From Immersiella caudata (Eukaryota; Ascomycota; Sordariomycetes; Sordariales; Lasiosphaeriaceae), in the NCBI GenBank assembly GCA_030512335.1, contig JAULSU010000001.1:5332001-5396000 (forward strand): a DNA stretch of 64,000 bases, read 5' to 3'. The notes beneath the pieces were generated by a model. The model was not told the origin of the DNA. It searched no databases and saw only the letters and a program-made list of their open reading frames with translations. The position numbers were made by a program, and so were the translations under genes. Shown piece by piece: positions 22,219 to 34,100 of this stretch. Within the stretch, counting starts at the first letter, position 1, and each line of letters begins with the position of its first letter.

Positions 22219-23075
22219 CTATTTTCCAGCAAACAAGCTCATATAAACCCCCCATCCCAACCCAGCCAAACTCCCCACCAAATTCCGACTCTCCACCTTC
22301 TCCAAGAAGCAAAAGTTGACCAAACTGACCCACGGCCAAAACGCCCAGCCCGCCTTCAAGATTCCCCAAAACTCGGACGACGCCCTATCCATCACCACCC
22401 CCCAAACCACCCTCTCCATCCTAATCTCCCCCGTCTCACCTACCATTGCCATTCTGATTCCATGCATGAACAAACTGAACATCATCGTGTTCACCGCGGC
22501 GCCTAGCGTCTGATCCAGAAGCGTCTTGATTGCTGTGTTCCCCTTGTTTAGTTTCGGCTCGACCAGCCTTCCGGTTTTGGCTTCTTCCTCGAGTTCATCC
22601 TCGTTTGAGGCGGAAGCGGAGGCGACAGCCGCGGAGGTGGGTGCAATGTGAAAGGCAGGGAATGAGGACTCGAGGAATTCTTGCCAGAGGAAGTTGGGAG
22701 GGGTGGAGAGAAGAGCGAAGAGGAAGAATTGGAAGATTGCTAATTTGGCCGTCAGTTATTTCTTTTGAAGCTGTTTTCTAGGCAACGCAGTGTCTCAGGC
22801 GCGCTCACGCAACGCTCAAGACATCTAACAAAGCCATGAAATAACCACAGCAGGAGCCAGACGATGGAGAGGGGAGACCCACGGGGGTAGGAGATTTGGA
22901 GGGGGGTCTGGGATTGTTAGTATCGAAGCGTTAAGGTACCTAGGTAGGTAGGTATTTTGGTGTGGAGTGTAGGTACCTTTGTGGTTTGGGCGGTGATCAC
23001 TTGAGCGAGGCAGTTGGAGAAGGCGCCGATGATGGCGGATTGGAGGGTTGCGATGACGATTGGTGGGAAGGCCAT
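22219..23075 (-). CDS. Mpv17/PMP22 family membrane protein (214 aa)
   Basis: Members are small four-helix proteins of peroxisomal or inner mitochondrial membranes, thought to act as channels. Exons on the minus strand: 23075-22977, 22907-22883 (only 25 nt) and 22739-22219. Spliced, they read ...ITAQTTK-TPLQISYP-PIFQFFLFALL, matching the family layout. Hallmarks are TPPNFLWQEFLE, LLDQTLGAAVNT, the GWAFWPWVSLVNF box and the C-terminal WGVYMSLFAGK. An acidic, Ala/Ser-rich insert of about 40 residues after the LWQEFLE helix resembles inserts in other filamentous fungi. The first intron is built from TACCTA repeats and its donor lies inside one. The gene converges on the secreted propeller with 177 bp between stop codons. 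Localisation to peroxisome or mitochondrion cannot be told from sequence. Confidence 0.88.
22933..22979. repeat. TACCTA/TAGGTA repeat with inverted ends, inside an intron
   Basis: AAGGTACCTA at 22933-22942 and TAGGTACCTT at 22970-22979 are perfect inverted copies. Between them TAGG/TAGGTA units repeat (22941-22953). The right arm straddles the 5' splice site of the Mpv17-family gene, whose donor is GTACCT. Confidence 0.85.
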
Positions 23076-23738
23076 CGCGGGTCTGAGTTTGGTTTGTGAG
23101 AGAGGCGAGTTGAAGTTATTCAGAGGGCGAGCTGACGGTGGTGAGGCTCATATATGAGGTTGGGAGCAGAGAGGTGCGAGTGACGTCGATCACAAGGCCC
23201 TAACCACATGCGGTGCCCCAGGAGCCAACGAACGAGTTCACTGTGCGGCAAATAATTCAAGAAAACGTGCCGCAAAACTGTTCAACTCTCCTCGCTTCGT
23301 CTGCAACTGTGTTTAGAAATATTGGAGGTTATCGAGACCCGAAGGAACGTGGGGGGGCGGTTTTAAGTACCTGAAAATGAGGTTGGGGAGCTGTCAAGTG
23401 GCGCCAAGCCGCGCCCCCAAAATCCAGGGAGGTGCATCAGCGGCGAGCAATTGGAACAGGATTTGCACACGTTGCAATCGTCAGGTTGCAGACTGCATTG
23501 ACCGATCTACCGACCCAAGATTTCCATCTCATATTTTCCCGGTCCTCAGCACGGCTTGCAGGCCCAACCGGAAGCTTCACACACATGCAATGATGCTTTG
23601 TCGCACCGCTTCATTTTCCGCTATTCCAGAGAGCTTAAGTACAACGCTGATACGAATCCCACTCCGACGCCGATGCTCGCACTGTTATATCATACAAGGC
23701 GCCATCCCGCCTCCTTAGTCATTGTGGGGGGATATGCT
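23076..23738. other. Intergenic, nothing recognised
   Basis: Upstream of the Mpv17-family gene and downstream of YIF1. Short ORFs here (23377-23718, 23556-23954) have no motifs and the second runs antisense through the YIF1 3' exon. Confidence 0.5.
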
Positions 23739-24856
23739 CTACGGACGGCTGAGAATCCACATGAACAGGAATTGGACAAGATACGAGTAGAAGAAGAGGA
23801 ATTGTGTCCTCTGGTTCCGCTTTGCCCGCGTGTCAATTTGCATCGACCGGTTGTCGCCATTGTTCTCGGGGAGCAGCACGTATTTCAGGGATCGCATCTA
23901 CAACAGTTAGCTTGCAATTCTTGTTCTGGGCAACGGCCGGCTTACCAAGAATAACGAGTTGGCGAGGAACGTGTAGATGAAGACGGACCAACCAGCCCAC
24001 CCGCCTGTTCCTTTGCCTCCGCTTGCGATTTCGGCAATGCTGATCGTAGCGATGACGCCCACAAACTTGTAACCAGAGTAGGCTACCAAATCTAACAGCT
24101 GCGACTCGTTCGAGATGCTCAACAGATAGCATCCAAGCTTCAACCCGAGAATCTCAACTGTCTGTATTACCATCGCGGTCGATGCGATGTAGCCAAACAG
24201 CTCCGGCTGAAACTCTCCACGCAGACCCGCAATCAATGTCTCCAGGAAAATGTACGTGACCAATGACATGACCGGGATGTACATGTCGGGGCTGTTGATG
24301 TCGTCGCGGGGTGGCAGATACAGCCCCTCCTGCCCGTTGGGGCCCATGGCCTGTTTGCGAGACCAGGGCTTGTGCCTCCATGGGAACAGAACGAGAAACA
24401 GTTTGTTGATGACGTATGAATTCGTGACGTTGAAGTAGGGCTTGATCTCCCAAAACTTGAACCATCCTTTCATCACCTGTCGCATCCATTAGCAAGGGTC
24501 CTGAGAGCCCGGGTTGCCCTCTAAGTGCATGGTGATGTGCGCCGCGCCTCCCAGGAGTTGCTCACATTTTGTTCCAAATATTCCTGGCCATGCTTAAAGG
24601 CGGTCTGACCGAACTGCGACGCGAACTGCGCTGTGGGCTCGTTCATAAAGTTTCCGTACTGTCCAAATACATTTCCGCCTGGTGCACCTCCTTGCTGTTG
24701 GGGTGGTTGCTGCTGTTGGTATGGACTGCCATCGTAGCCTTGCGAGTGAGGTTGTGATACCGGCGGCGGTGGCGATCGGAGCTGGGGAACGGTTGAGACG
24801 TGCTGCGGGACGGGGTGGTGCAAGGGCGGGGATTGCCCGTACGCTGGCCGCTGCAT
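23739..24856 (-). CDS. YIF1: Yif1, Golgi/ER membrane protein of the Yip1-Yif1 complex (326 aa)
   Basis: Yif1 pairs with Yip1 to bind Rab GTPases and supports COPII vesicle budding and fusion between ER and Golgi. Minus-strand exons: 24856-24566, 24476-23946 and 23897-23739; joins read YLEQN-VMKGWFKFWE and NSLFL-MRSLKYVLL. The N-terminal third is cytosolic and Pro/Gln-rich (residues 1-70). The Hrf1/Yif1 domain follows, with FGQYGNFMNEPTAQFASQFG, the KPYFNVTNSYV block and LFPWRHKPWSR. Five hydrophobic helices come after, the first around MYIPVMSLVTYIFL and the last near the C-terminus (FLFFYSYLVQFLFMW). Length fits the fungal family. It is transcribed divergently from the SRP receptor gene 770 bp away; both act in the secretory pathway. 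Confidence 0.95.
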
Positions 24857-25627
24857 CTTGTGGAAGCTCGTGTCGTTATCGCAATGCTATAGTTGTTTTG
24901 CTGTGTGCGAGTGCAGCTGGTAGTTGGCAAACTGGTCGTCGTCGTGGTTTAAGAGCTGTGCTAGGGGCGCGGTCTGGACATGTGTTTTCTCGAATTTGGG
25001 ATGCTGTCATTTCTCAATCAAACCCACAGGTCAGCCAGCCTTCGGATAAACGTCGGAAGCGGGCGGCCAGGTACAAAGGTACACCGAATCCCGACTATGG
25101 GGATTGTGGCATGGCAAAGAAGCCGCAAGATTGGCGTGATGCACAGCAAGTGCTCACAAGAGCCCTTTTGCTTTTGAAAGGCTTGTCTTCTATTCAAAAG
25201 AGATAATTTGGATCACACCACCCAGGTTCAACAAAGGTCTCACGGACTCCCACAAGACGAGCTTGACCTTGGCACCCGATGCGCCAGAAGAAAAGAACGC
25301 CTGGCTTGCATTGCGACAGCTATTTAACCATTGAAATAAATGAAACGAGAACCTTCAACACTTATTATTAGAATAAATTATACATAATCTATCCTTGGTC
25401 TAGGATGGGCTCTTTGGGCTTTTTGGGCTGCCTGCCCCCGCGGGTCCATGAGGTCAGGGGACCCTGTCTAAGACACCGTCTTTTGATCTGAACCTCTGGT
25501 AGCCAGCCAATCGGCAACAGCGATCTTATCGATATAGCGCCGCGGGCAGGCACTCGCCTCTTCCTGTGAGACAGATCGCACATTGAGGGACTCACTCATC
25601 CTCAACCAACAACTCCAACGAACAGAT
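24857..25627. other. Divergent promoter region between YIF1 and the SRP receptor gene
   Basis: About 770 bp with no coding signal. An AATAAATTATA-type AT-rich patch lies around 25366-25390. No well-defined regulatory motif could be assigned. Confidence 0.45.
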
Positions 25628-27757
25628 ATGCTGGACACGTTTGAGATTATTACTACCTCGGGAGTGGTACTGTGGTCGCGCACCTACGCGGCCATCAGCC
25701 CCTCCGTAGTCAACAACTTTATCGTCGACGTATTTATCGAGGAGAAGAGCGCCGTTGCCGGCGCTGGCGCAAAGGAGAGCTCGTCGGCCGCCACCAACCC
25801 ACCCTACAAAAATGACCAACACACACTGCGCTGGGCTTTCAACAAGGAACTTGGTATCATTTTTGTGGTAAGCAACTCCCTGCGCTCTCTATCCCCCCAA
25901 CGCACGACTGACACCAGCCCTCTCCCAGGCCGTCTACCGCTCACTGCTTCACCTCACGTGGGTCGACAAGCTCGTCGACAACATCAAGGCTATCTTTGTC
26001 AATCGCTACGGCGAGCAGCTCAAGAAACCCAACACCGCCATTGTTCAGTTGCTGAAGCTCGACGATTACTTCGACCAACAGCTACAAGAACTGGAAGCAG
26101 CGGCAACTAAATCTGAACGCAAAGACTTGCGCGGTTTCGAAAACCTCTCTGTTTCTGACGACTTTGAAGGACCACCATCGCCGCCTGCTCTGCGGAGTAG
26201 AACCCAAGATGTTGTCACCGATTCGAGTCCGATCGCCACGCCAACTGCCTCGCGGCCCGGAACACCTGGAGCGAGTCATCTCGTAGTGGCAAAGGGCGGA
26301 CCGATGGCGAAGATGTCGCGAAGGACAAGAAAGGCGCAGAATAGCAACTCCGCACCACCTTCTTCTGGCGATGAAGGGTCTTCCAGGAGAACTAAGGCAG
26401 CGAAGCCAGCCAAGAAGGGGAGGAAATGGGATGCCGATGGGATGGCGGATGAGGATGACGACGTTCAGCTTGACTACTCTGCCCCGGCCGCTGTGACGAG
26501 TGATAGCGAAGCAGAAGCGGGCAGGAGGATAGGGGGGGTCGAGGAGGTAGACGCATCGACCTGGGGGTCGAACACGAAGGGAAAGTTCGTGCTGAAAGAC
26601 CTGGGCGATGAGGTGCACTCTATACTGGCTTCTGCAGAGGCCAAGAATGTGACAAAGTCGGATGCTCCGTCTGGCCTGGTTGGATCGGGGTTGAGTGCCA
26701 TCGGTGGGCTCTTCAGGAACGTGGTTGGCGGCAAGGTGTTGACAAAGGAAGATTTGGAGAAGACCATGAAGGGCATGGAAGAGCATCTGCTGAAGAAGAA
26801 CGTTGCGAGAGAGGCTGCGGTACGGCTGTGTGAGGGCGTTGAAAAGGAGTTGGTGGGTGTGAAAACGGGAAGCTTCGAGAGTAAGTTGCACTGATATTTG
26901 CGGCTTTACCGTCACTAACGCTTGCCAGGCATCAATGCGAAGATACAAAAGGCCATGGAAGCCTCTCTGACAAAGATGCTGACGCCCACTTCTTCGCTGG
27001 ACCTGCTTCGGGAGATCGATGCCATAACAGCACCATCCGCAACATCACTACGCAAGCCCCGTCCTTACGTCATGTCAATTGTTGGTGTCAATGGCGTGGG
27101 AAAGTCAACCAACCTGTCCAAGATCTGCTTTTTCCTCCTGCAGAACAAGTACAAGGTATTGATTGCCGCGGGCGACACATTCCGATCAGGGGCTGTCGAG
27201 CAATTGGCCGTCCACGTAAGAAACCTCAAGGAACTGACCGCACGAGAGGGTGGAAAGGTGGAGTTGTACCAAAAGGGATACGGAAAGGATGCTGCTACCG
27301 TTGCCAAAGATGCGGTCGCATTCGCAGCCCAGGAGGGGTTCGATGTCGTGCTCATCGACACAGCCGGTCGCAGGCACAATGATCAGCGCCTGATGTCTTC
27401 CCTGGAGAAGTTTGCCAAATTTGCGCAACCAGACAAAATTTTGATGGTTGGCGAGGTGAGTCTGGACTGTTTTCCTTGCGATCATTGACAAGTGGCTGAC
27501 TGGTGACGTAGGCGCTCGTCGGCACAGACTCGGTTGCGCAGGCAAGGAACTTCAACGCGGCGTTCGGATCAGGTCGGTCGCTGGACGGATTCATCATTTC
27601 AAAGTGCGATACAGTTGGCGATATGGTAGGCACCTTGGTCAGTCTTGTCCACTCGACAAACGTGCCGGTATTGTTTGTTGGGGTCGGGCAGCATTATTCC
27701 GACCTGAGGAATTTCTCAGTCAAGTGGGCCGTCGAGAAGCTCCTGAGCAACGCTTGA
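25628..27757 (+). CDS. SRP101: Signal recognition particle receptor subunit alpha (654 aa)
   Basis: This GTPase docks the SRP-ribosome complex at the ER membrane. Exons: 25628-25867, 25929-26880, 26929-27455 and 27512-27757, all in frame. The N-terminal longin-like SRX domain (MLDTFEIITTSGVVLWSRTY) would bind the beta subunit. A charged, disordered linker with a Lys-rich stretch (RRTKAAKPAKKGRKW) covers about residues 120-270. The NG domain follows: N-domain helices, G1 GVNGVGKSTNLSK, the AAGDTFRSGAVEQL motif, G3 DTAGRRHND, and the C-terminal VGVGQHYSDLRNF. The G4 box is SKCDTVGD, where TKxD is usual: Cys replaces the variable residue and the Asp is kept. Everything needed for GTP binding appears present. 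The short introns have good consensus sites. Confidence 0.96.
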
Positions 27758-28158
27758 GGATCGAAGTAGGCGTAATTGAATGATTTGACATTCATGTTTC
27801 ATCCCGTTGATGCGCCACTGAGATCTTAGCCATGCCTTCTGCGGTAGAGGGAAGATCCTATCTCCATCAGGTGGTCTTGGGTGGATATACCGAGACCTTG
27901 CCCCTCGTAGAGATTCTGCCCAAGGCTACAGTAGACAAAGAATACCTACATGCAATGAAGCACTGGGGACAACAACGTGATGTCCCTTTCTTGTTAGGGT
28001 TAGGGTATATATAATTGAGCACGTGACCGCGCGCAGCTTGATCTAGTGCCCCGCGACGGGTCGCGTCATGCAGCTTGGCAACACACTCGAGTGTCAACGA
28101 CGCTGCTGCCTCCTGGTAGCTTTTGCTCCCCCCATCCGATCAAACATGTTGAGGGCAA
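27758..28158. other. Intergenic region and promoter of the ATR-type gene
   Basis: Contains a possible 60-codon ORF at 27832-28014 without motifs, which I do not call. Telomere-repeat boxes, a TATA-like run and a CACGTGAC site lie at 27994-28027. Confidence 0.5.
27994..28027 (+). promoter_or_regulatory. Telomere-repeat boxes (TTAGGG x2), TATA-like run and CACGTGAC
   Basis: Two perfect TTAGGG units (27994-28005) are followed at once by TATATATA and then by CACGTGAC (28020-28027). They lie 130-165 bp upstream of the checkpoint kinase ATG. TTAGGG-binding Myb factors (Tbf1/Teb1 type) use such boxes at promoters in other fungi, and CACGTG is the Cbf1-type E-box. The function here is inferred from position only. 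Confidence 0.5.
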
Positions 28159-31100
28159 ATGCTTCCCGAAAACTCCGGCAACATGTCTAGGCCAGGTCAG
28201 TATGGCTTTGCCAACAATCCTACTGGCGATGGGGAAGCGCCTCCTTCGACACTCGCAGCGCGCCTCGTCGAAAACATCTCGAACTCGGCAAAGTCGTCAC
28301 GGCCCGATGATGTCAGCGAATTGAAACGACTCTCCGTAATAATAGAGCGCGTCAAGAACAATACCGCTATTCTAGAGACGGATGAACAGCGGCTCGAGCA
28401 CAACCACCTCCTAATTTACGTCTGCGGCGGTGTCGTTTTCGAGAGTCTCAAGTGGGAGGAACCGTTCGAGGACCGCGTCAAGCTGCGGGACGAAGCACTC
28501 AAAGCTATAAGCTTTCTCAATGTCACAATTCGTGAAACTCCGAGAGTCCTTACATGCACAACCGACGGCAAGACGTTTGCGTCGAGGGGGAAGGAACCGT
28601 TATGGCTATGGATACTGCCCAAGGTGCTCAGACTGCTGGGCTACAGCAAGAGTCTAGCTCTCACATCGGCAATAGAGTCGCTTTTTCAGCATATAATATT
28701 TTTGACTACCCAACATAGCTCGCTCTGGGAGCTTGGGACGTCTTTGATGTTGTATTTCCAGACAAATCTTGCTGGTCAGTCTTCTATTACACTCTTGTTC
28801 TGTTGTTGCTCTGCTAACCTGACACGTAGTTATCCTTAAGCGCTTGGAAGCGAACAACAGCGGCACGTTGGAATTGCCCGGCAAGATCGAGCTGCCCCCA
28901 AGGTCTTTCCTCGATGCGTTTCCCGATGTTACGCCCAAGAAATGCTCATACGTCTTGAGAGACGTCGAGCAGGCAGTGCGTCATGCAACTGGCTTGTTGA
29001 CAATCATAAAGAATGCCATTATTGCAAAGTCAGGGCAGGAGCCTCACTCCTCATTGTTTTTTGGCCATTGCTCCACTTTACTTTGCGAGGCCCTTCGTCC
29101 CCTGATGCTATTTCAAGCCTCGTGGCCCGTCCACGTGGATATGGGCGTCACTGCGACGATACAGGCAGCTCTCGATCTTGCCACTGCCCAAAGCAGCTCT
29201 GATAAGCACAAGTTTACGGCATCTCAACGAGCTAGCAATTCGCTTGCACTGCTGTGCAGCGACATTCTCGAAAACCCGCAACTTCTTCTTTGTGACGAAG
29301 ATTCTACACCGGCTCTGCGCCGTGTAATGAGTCTTGCTTTGGTCTATCTTGCGAAGCAGGCGGTACAATCGAGACCCCTTTCGACGCTTATTGGCTACCG
29401 GCTAGTTCCGCAGGTGACGAAGCTGGCCTCGGAGATTCCTAGCGAGCACGGCGACCTCTTGGTAAGCTGTTTTGTCCTGATCATTGTGCCCTTTCTAATT
29501 CGTTACAGAGATCAATGCGTTTAGTTGCACAATTTGGTGTCAGTCCGCCTCCGAAAAGCCTAGCCGGTGACTTCAAGCTCAGCAAGTTCGTCGACGAGAC
29601 ACTTCGTCAGCAAGTGAGAAATTTAGGGCTCATGGCCGCCAAACCTCGGCCTACCCAGGCCGTCCAGCCAGCTGCCAAACGCAGGAAGATCACAAAAGAG
29701 CCATCGACCTTGGGTTTCGTTGTCAGGAGGCTCTGCGCCCTCGTCAACATAGAGCCCCTCAAAGATATGCGCGGAATAGCAGATCTGGAGCCTCGGTTCA
29801 TGTTCGACCGCCCCTTCTTTGCCAACCCCAGCTTTTGCTGACCAGTGGCAGTGCTGAATTTCCTCGTATGAGCACGGAACAACAATGTCATACCCTTGAT
29901 CTCCTCTCCCGGCTATGTTGTAGTGCCGACAACACGTTGAAACTCGAGCACCAAAGACCAGGCGTGTCAGTACTGCTTCAATGTGGCTTCTGTTCTAAGC
30001 CTGGAAACGAAAAACGTCCGAAATGCTCTGATCGGGCTGCCAGAGACCGGGCGATCTCGATTTTCGTTGCAATCTTACGGTCTCCTGGTTTCCAGGAGTT
30101 GAAACGCCCTCGCGTATTCGGCATGGTTGCTTTACGACGACTTGCCAGGCATTCACCCAGCCTCAGTTTTCTCGACTTTGAAACTTCTTTCCCTGGCCAA
30201 TGGACTTTGGATTGTCTCAGAAGCTCGGTAAGGGAGCTTCGTGTTGCCGCTGGACGGACTTTTGGCATTTATTTTGTTGACCGCCCGAACAACGGCCTCG
30301 ACAAGAATGTTGTCCGGGGCAAGAGAAAAAACGCCTTGGAGTTTCTCAAAACTCTCTCTGAAAAGGACGTGATGCATCTGCACGAAGCTTGCATCTTGGC
30401 TTGGGGTCAGGTGGGCAGAGTCATTGATGATGATGACCTCGGCTTGGTTCTTTTGGGGCTCGTCGAGTATTTGGGGCATCGCAATACCATCGTCTCTGCA
30501 TGGGCGTTCAGCGAGATCATGAACGTTGCGGATGCCCGGGGTGTTACCCCGAGACGGCTGTTCCAGCCATACTGGTCGAGCCTGGCTTTCTCAGTTGTCA
30601 AGGATTTGGTATCGAAACCACAGACAGCCAGTAAGGTAACTGAGCTGCTCCAGCTCCAGGGTGGTGTGCCGGAGCTTCTGCGCCTTTTGCAACGACAGGC
30701 CCTTCCTTGGCTTGTCCTCAAGAAGAAACGGGATGTGATCCAGAAGATAGCCGAGGCTCGAAGAGAAACCGAGAGCCATCTTCCCTGTCTGGATACAGCC
30801 AACCTTCCGTCTATCATGGCGCTCTTGCTTTCACAAGATGTCCCAGATATCGGAGAGTTCTCCATGTCGTCGCTCCGGCACATATCGCCCGAGTTCGCCA
30901 AGTACGAGCTTGTTGAGTTCTTGAGAGCGGATCCTCTCTTAGTCGCGCTTGAGCTGTTTAAAGTCGCCGCCGATGGCGATGATGCTCGTCGAGGAAGGGT
31001 AGGCGCTTCTTTTGCTCACTCGATTTTTTTCTCTCTCGCAAAGCCTTGAGATTGCTTTCGCTGACGTGTTATAGGTGCGAGCGGCACTGGCCGTGGTTGG

Positions 31101-34100
31101 AGGTCTTTTGATCGACGCGAAGGATAAGAAATGCAAGAGGTCCCAGTTAATCGGTCGCTATATTGAGCAACACGCACTCGGACTGGTGTCCAAGCTGGCT
31201 GAGGTGATTACCGATTCGTTCGGAACGAATCCCCCTGATCAAGAGCGGAGACAGTGCTTGAGGGCCATGGAGGAGATGATCCGGGTCAGCCGCTCCTCCG
31301 TGTGCGTTGCTCGACCACAGGTACGCCGACCACCATTACATCCCCAACTTTGTCTACACTAGTCTGATACGTCCCAGATATCCGCGTCTCTGATGTCTGC
31401 CTTGTCGCTTGACGAGCTCCGGGTCGCGGCCTTCTCTTGCTGGGATGCTATGATCACTAACATGGACGATTTGGACGTCGAAGCGCTCGTCGAGATGACG
31501 TTTTTCATCATTGGTCATTATTGGGAGGTGTTTGACGAAGAGTCTAAAACCAGAGCGGCATCACTCATCAGGTTCTTGCTAGAAAAGCACGGAGAAACCC
31601 TGAAAAAATACTCGAATAGGTTGCCCAACCTCGCTCACGTCGAGGAGCTGGGAGACCTTTACCAAACGGTGTGCAACCTGCGGGAACCTCTTGACAACAG
31701 AGGAACATTCGTTGTCTTTGGACAGCGCCTCGGCCATGAAAATCCCAGCATTGTTCAGCAGGCCTTGGTCGAACTGGCGGTATTCCTGAAATCGGATCAG
31801 GACTATCTTCAGATGTCAGCCATCAGCGAACAGCCAGATTCCGTCGTGTTGAGCTTGACCCGTTCGTTGCTGGATTGCGCATCCAAGTACAATGGCTGGC
31901 ATCCCGATATCAGTCGCCTCTGTGCCGAGTGCATAGGCTTAATCGGCTGCCTTGACTCAAACCGCCTGGAGACCACACGGAAACAAAAGGACTTCGTTCT
32001 TGTTTGCAACTTTGAAGATGCCAGCGAAACGACCGAATTTGTCACGTACTTGCTCGACAACGTACTGGTAAAGGCCTTTTTATCAACAACTGATATGAAG
32101 TTCCAGGGGTTTCTTGCGTTCGCCATGCAGGAACTTCTAGATAGGACGGATCTCAAGTTCGCCGTCTCGCAGAACGGTGGGGGTGATTGCGAGAGAGTTT
32201 TCAAGAAATGGCTGGCCATGTCAGAGAGCACCAAAGAAACACTGGGGCCGTTTCTGAGCTCGAAATTCGTCATTGGCCCCATGGCCTACCGCGAAGTAGA
32301 GTACCCCATCTTCCGCGGCGGCACTGGGAGATCCTACGCCTCGTGGATCAAGGCGCTTGTTCTCGATCTACTGCACAATGGCCAGAATGTCTTCAGCCAG
32401 ATTCTCTTTGAGCCTCTCCGCCGGCTCGTCAGGGTTCAAGACCTCACTGTCACTGAGGCGTTGTTGCCGTTCGTGGTTCTCCACGTCGTCGTCGGAACTG
32501 ATCAACCAAACTTCAGAGAAAAGATCAAAGCGGAGTTGGCAGGGATCCTCGGATACCAGCCCACGGAGACCGCTTCGTATATCGAACGTGAGGACACGAA
32601 GCTGTACTATGAAGTCAGTTGCTCTAGTGCTGCAGGAAGATGTTGCTTTGCTGATATTTACGCAGGCTGTATTCCGGATTATTGACTACTTCATGAGATG
32701 GTTGCACGAGAAGAAGGGGATGCATCCACCGGCCAAGGATGCTGGAAGGCATCAAAAATCCATCAAATTGGTCGAGGATCTCATCACGGCTCTGGACCCC
32801 AAGCTGCTCTCAAAGCGGGCCGTTGACTGCAAGGAATACTCCCGCGCCCTGTTTTATTTGGAGCCCTACATGGAGCACAAAATGCAGGATGGGGAGCAGG
32901 ATGACCTCGCGCAAACTCTCCAAAGTATCTACACCCAGGTTGATGACCCGGATGGTCTTGAGGGTATATCTGCTAGGGTCATGAACATTTCTCTCGATCA
33001 GCAGGCCCTCAACCATCGCAAGGCTGGCAGGTGGACGGCGGCGCAGTCTTGGTATGAGATCCGGCTTGCAGAGTCTCCTGGCAACACCAATACGCAGCTG
33101 GACCTCTTGACGTGTCTGAAGGAGTCTGGGCAGCATGGTAAGGTTGAACTGACGCATTTTTTATTTGAGCCGGTGCTGATTTCGGTCGCAGATGTCCTTT
33201 TGAACTACGTTGAAGGCATGAAGAGCAGTTCAAACTCCGTCAACCGAATCGCACCTTTTGCTGTGGAGGCTTCCTGGGCGACAAACAGGTGGAAGACGTT
33301 GGAGAAGTATCTCCGTCTCTACAGCGCAGGAGATGTGTCTGAAGTCTTTGATCTCGGAATTGGCCAAGCGTTGCTGTCTCTGAAGGAGGGAGATGTGGCC
33401 AAGTTCAAGGAACATGTCAAGATGCTTCGCGAAAAGGTGGCTGGCTCGATGTCCTACGCCACGACCTCCTCACTGCGAGCATGCCATGATCTCATGCTCA
33501 GATGTCACGTTCTGAGCGACCTGGAGATAATTGTGGACAAGCCAGTGACTGAAGACGGTACACAGCAGTCCATTCTTGCTGCGCTGGACCGCCGCTTGGA
33601 AGTCCTCGGGGCCTACGTTAGCGATAAGCAGTACTTGCTGGGAGTGAGAAGAGCCGCCATGGAGTTGATGCGGTATGTCCACTTGACACTATTCGCGGTG
33701 GGCAACTGCTAACTGTTTTAGACCGAAATACGGAAACCAGGATATATCTTCGTTGTGGCTTGCTTCAGCCCAGCTGGCGAGAAAGTCTGGATCAATGCAC
33801 CAGTCTTTCAACGCTGTGCTGCACGCCCAGCAACTTGGCGACGCCTCGGCCACCATCGAGAACGCGAGGCTGCTCTACAAGGATGGACATCACCGCAAGG
33901 CCATCCAACTCTTACAGTTTGCAATCGATACCAATTCGTTCATCAATGAAAGCCTCGCCACAGCTCCTCCGACCTCTAGCAAGTCTTTGGAGACACAGAG
34001 AAACTTGCTCACGGCGAGAGCCCATCTACTCCTTGCGAAATGGCTCGACTCTACCGGACAAACCCATGCCAGCGCCTTGCGATCCAAATATCAGCAAGCA

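Noticed and set aside
27832..28014. 60-codon ORF upstream of the ATR-type gene
   Set aside because: No motif, and it overlaps the telomere-box promoter; too short to support.
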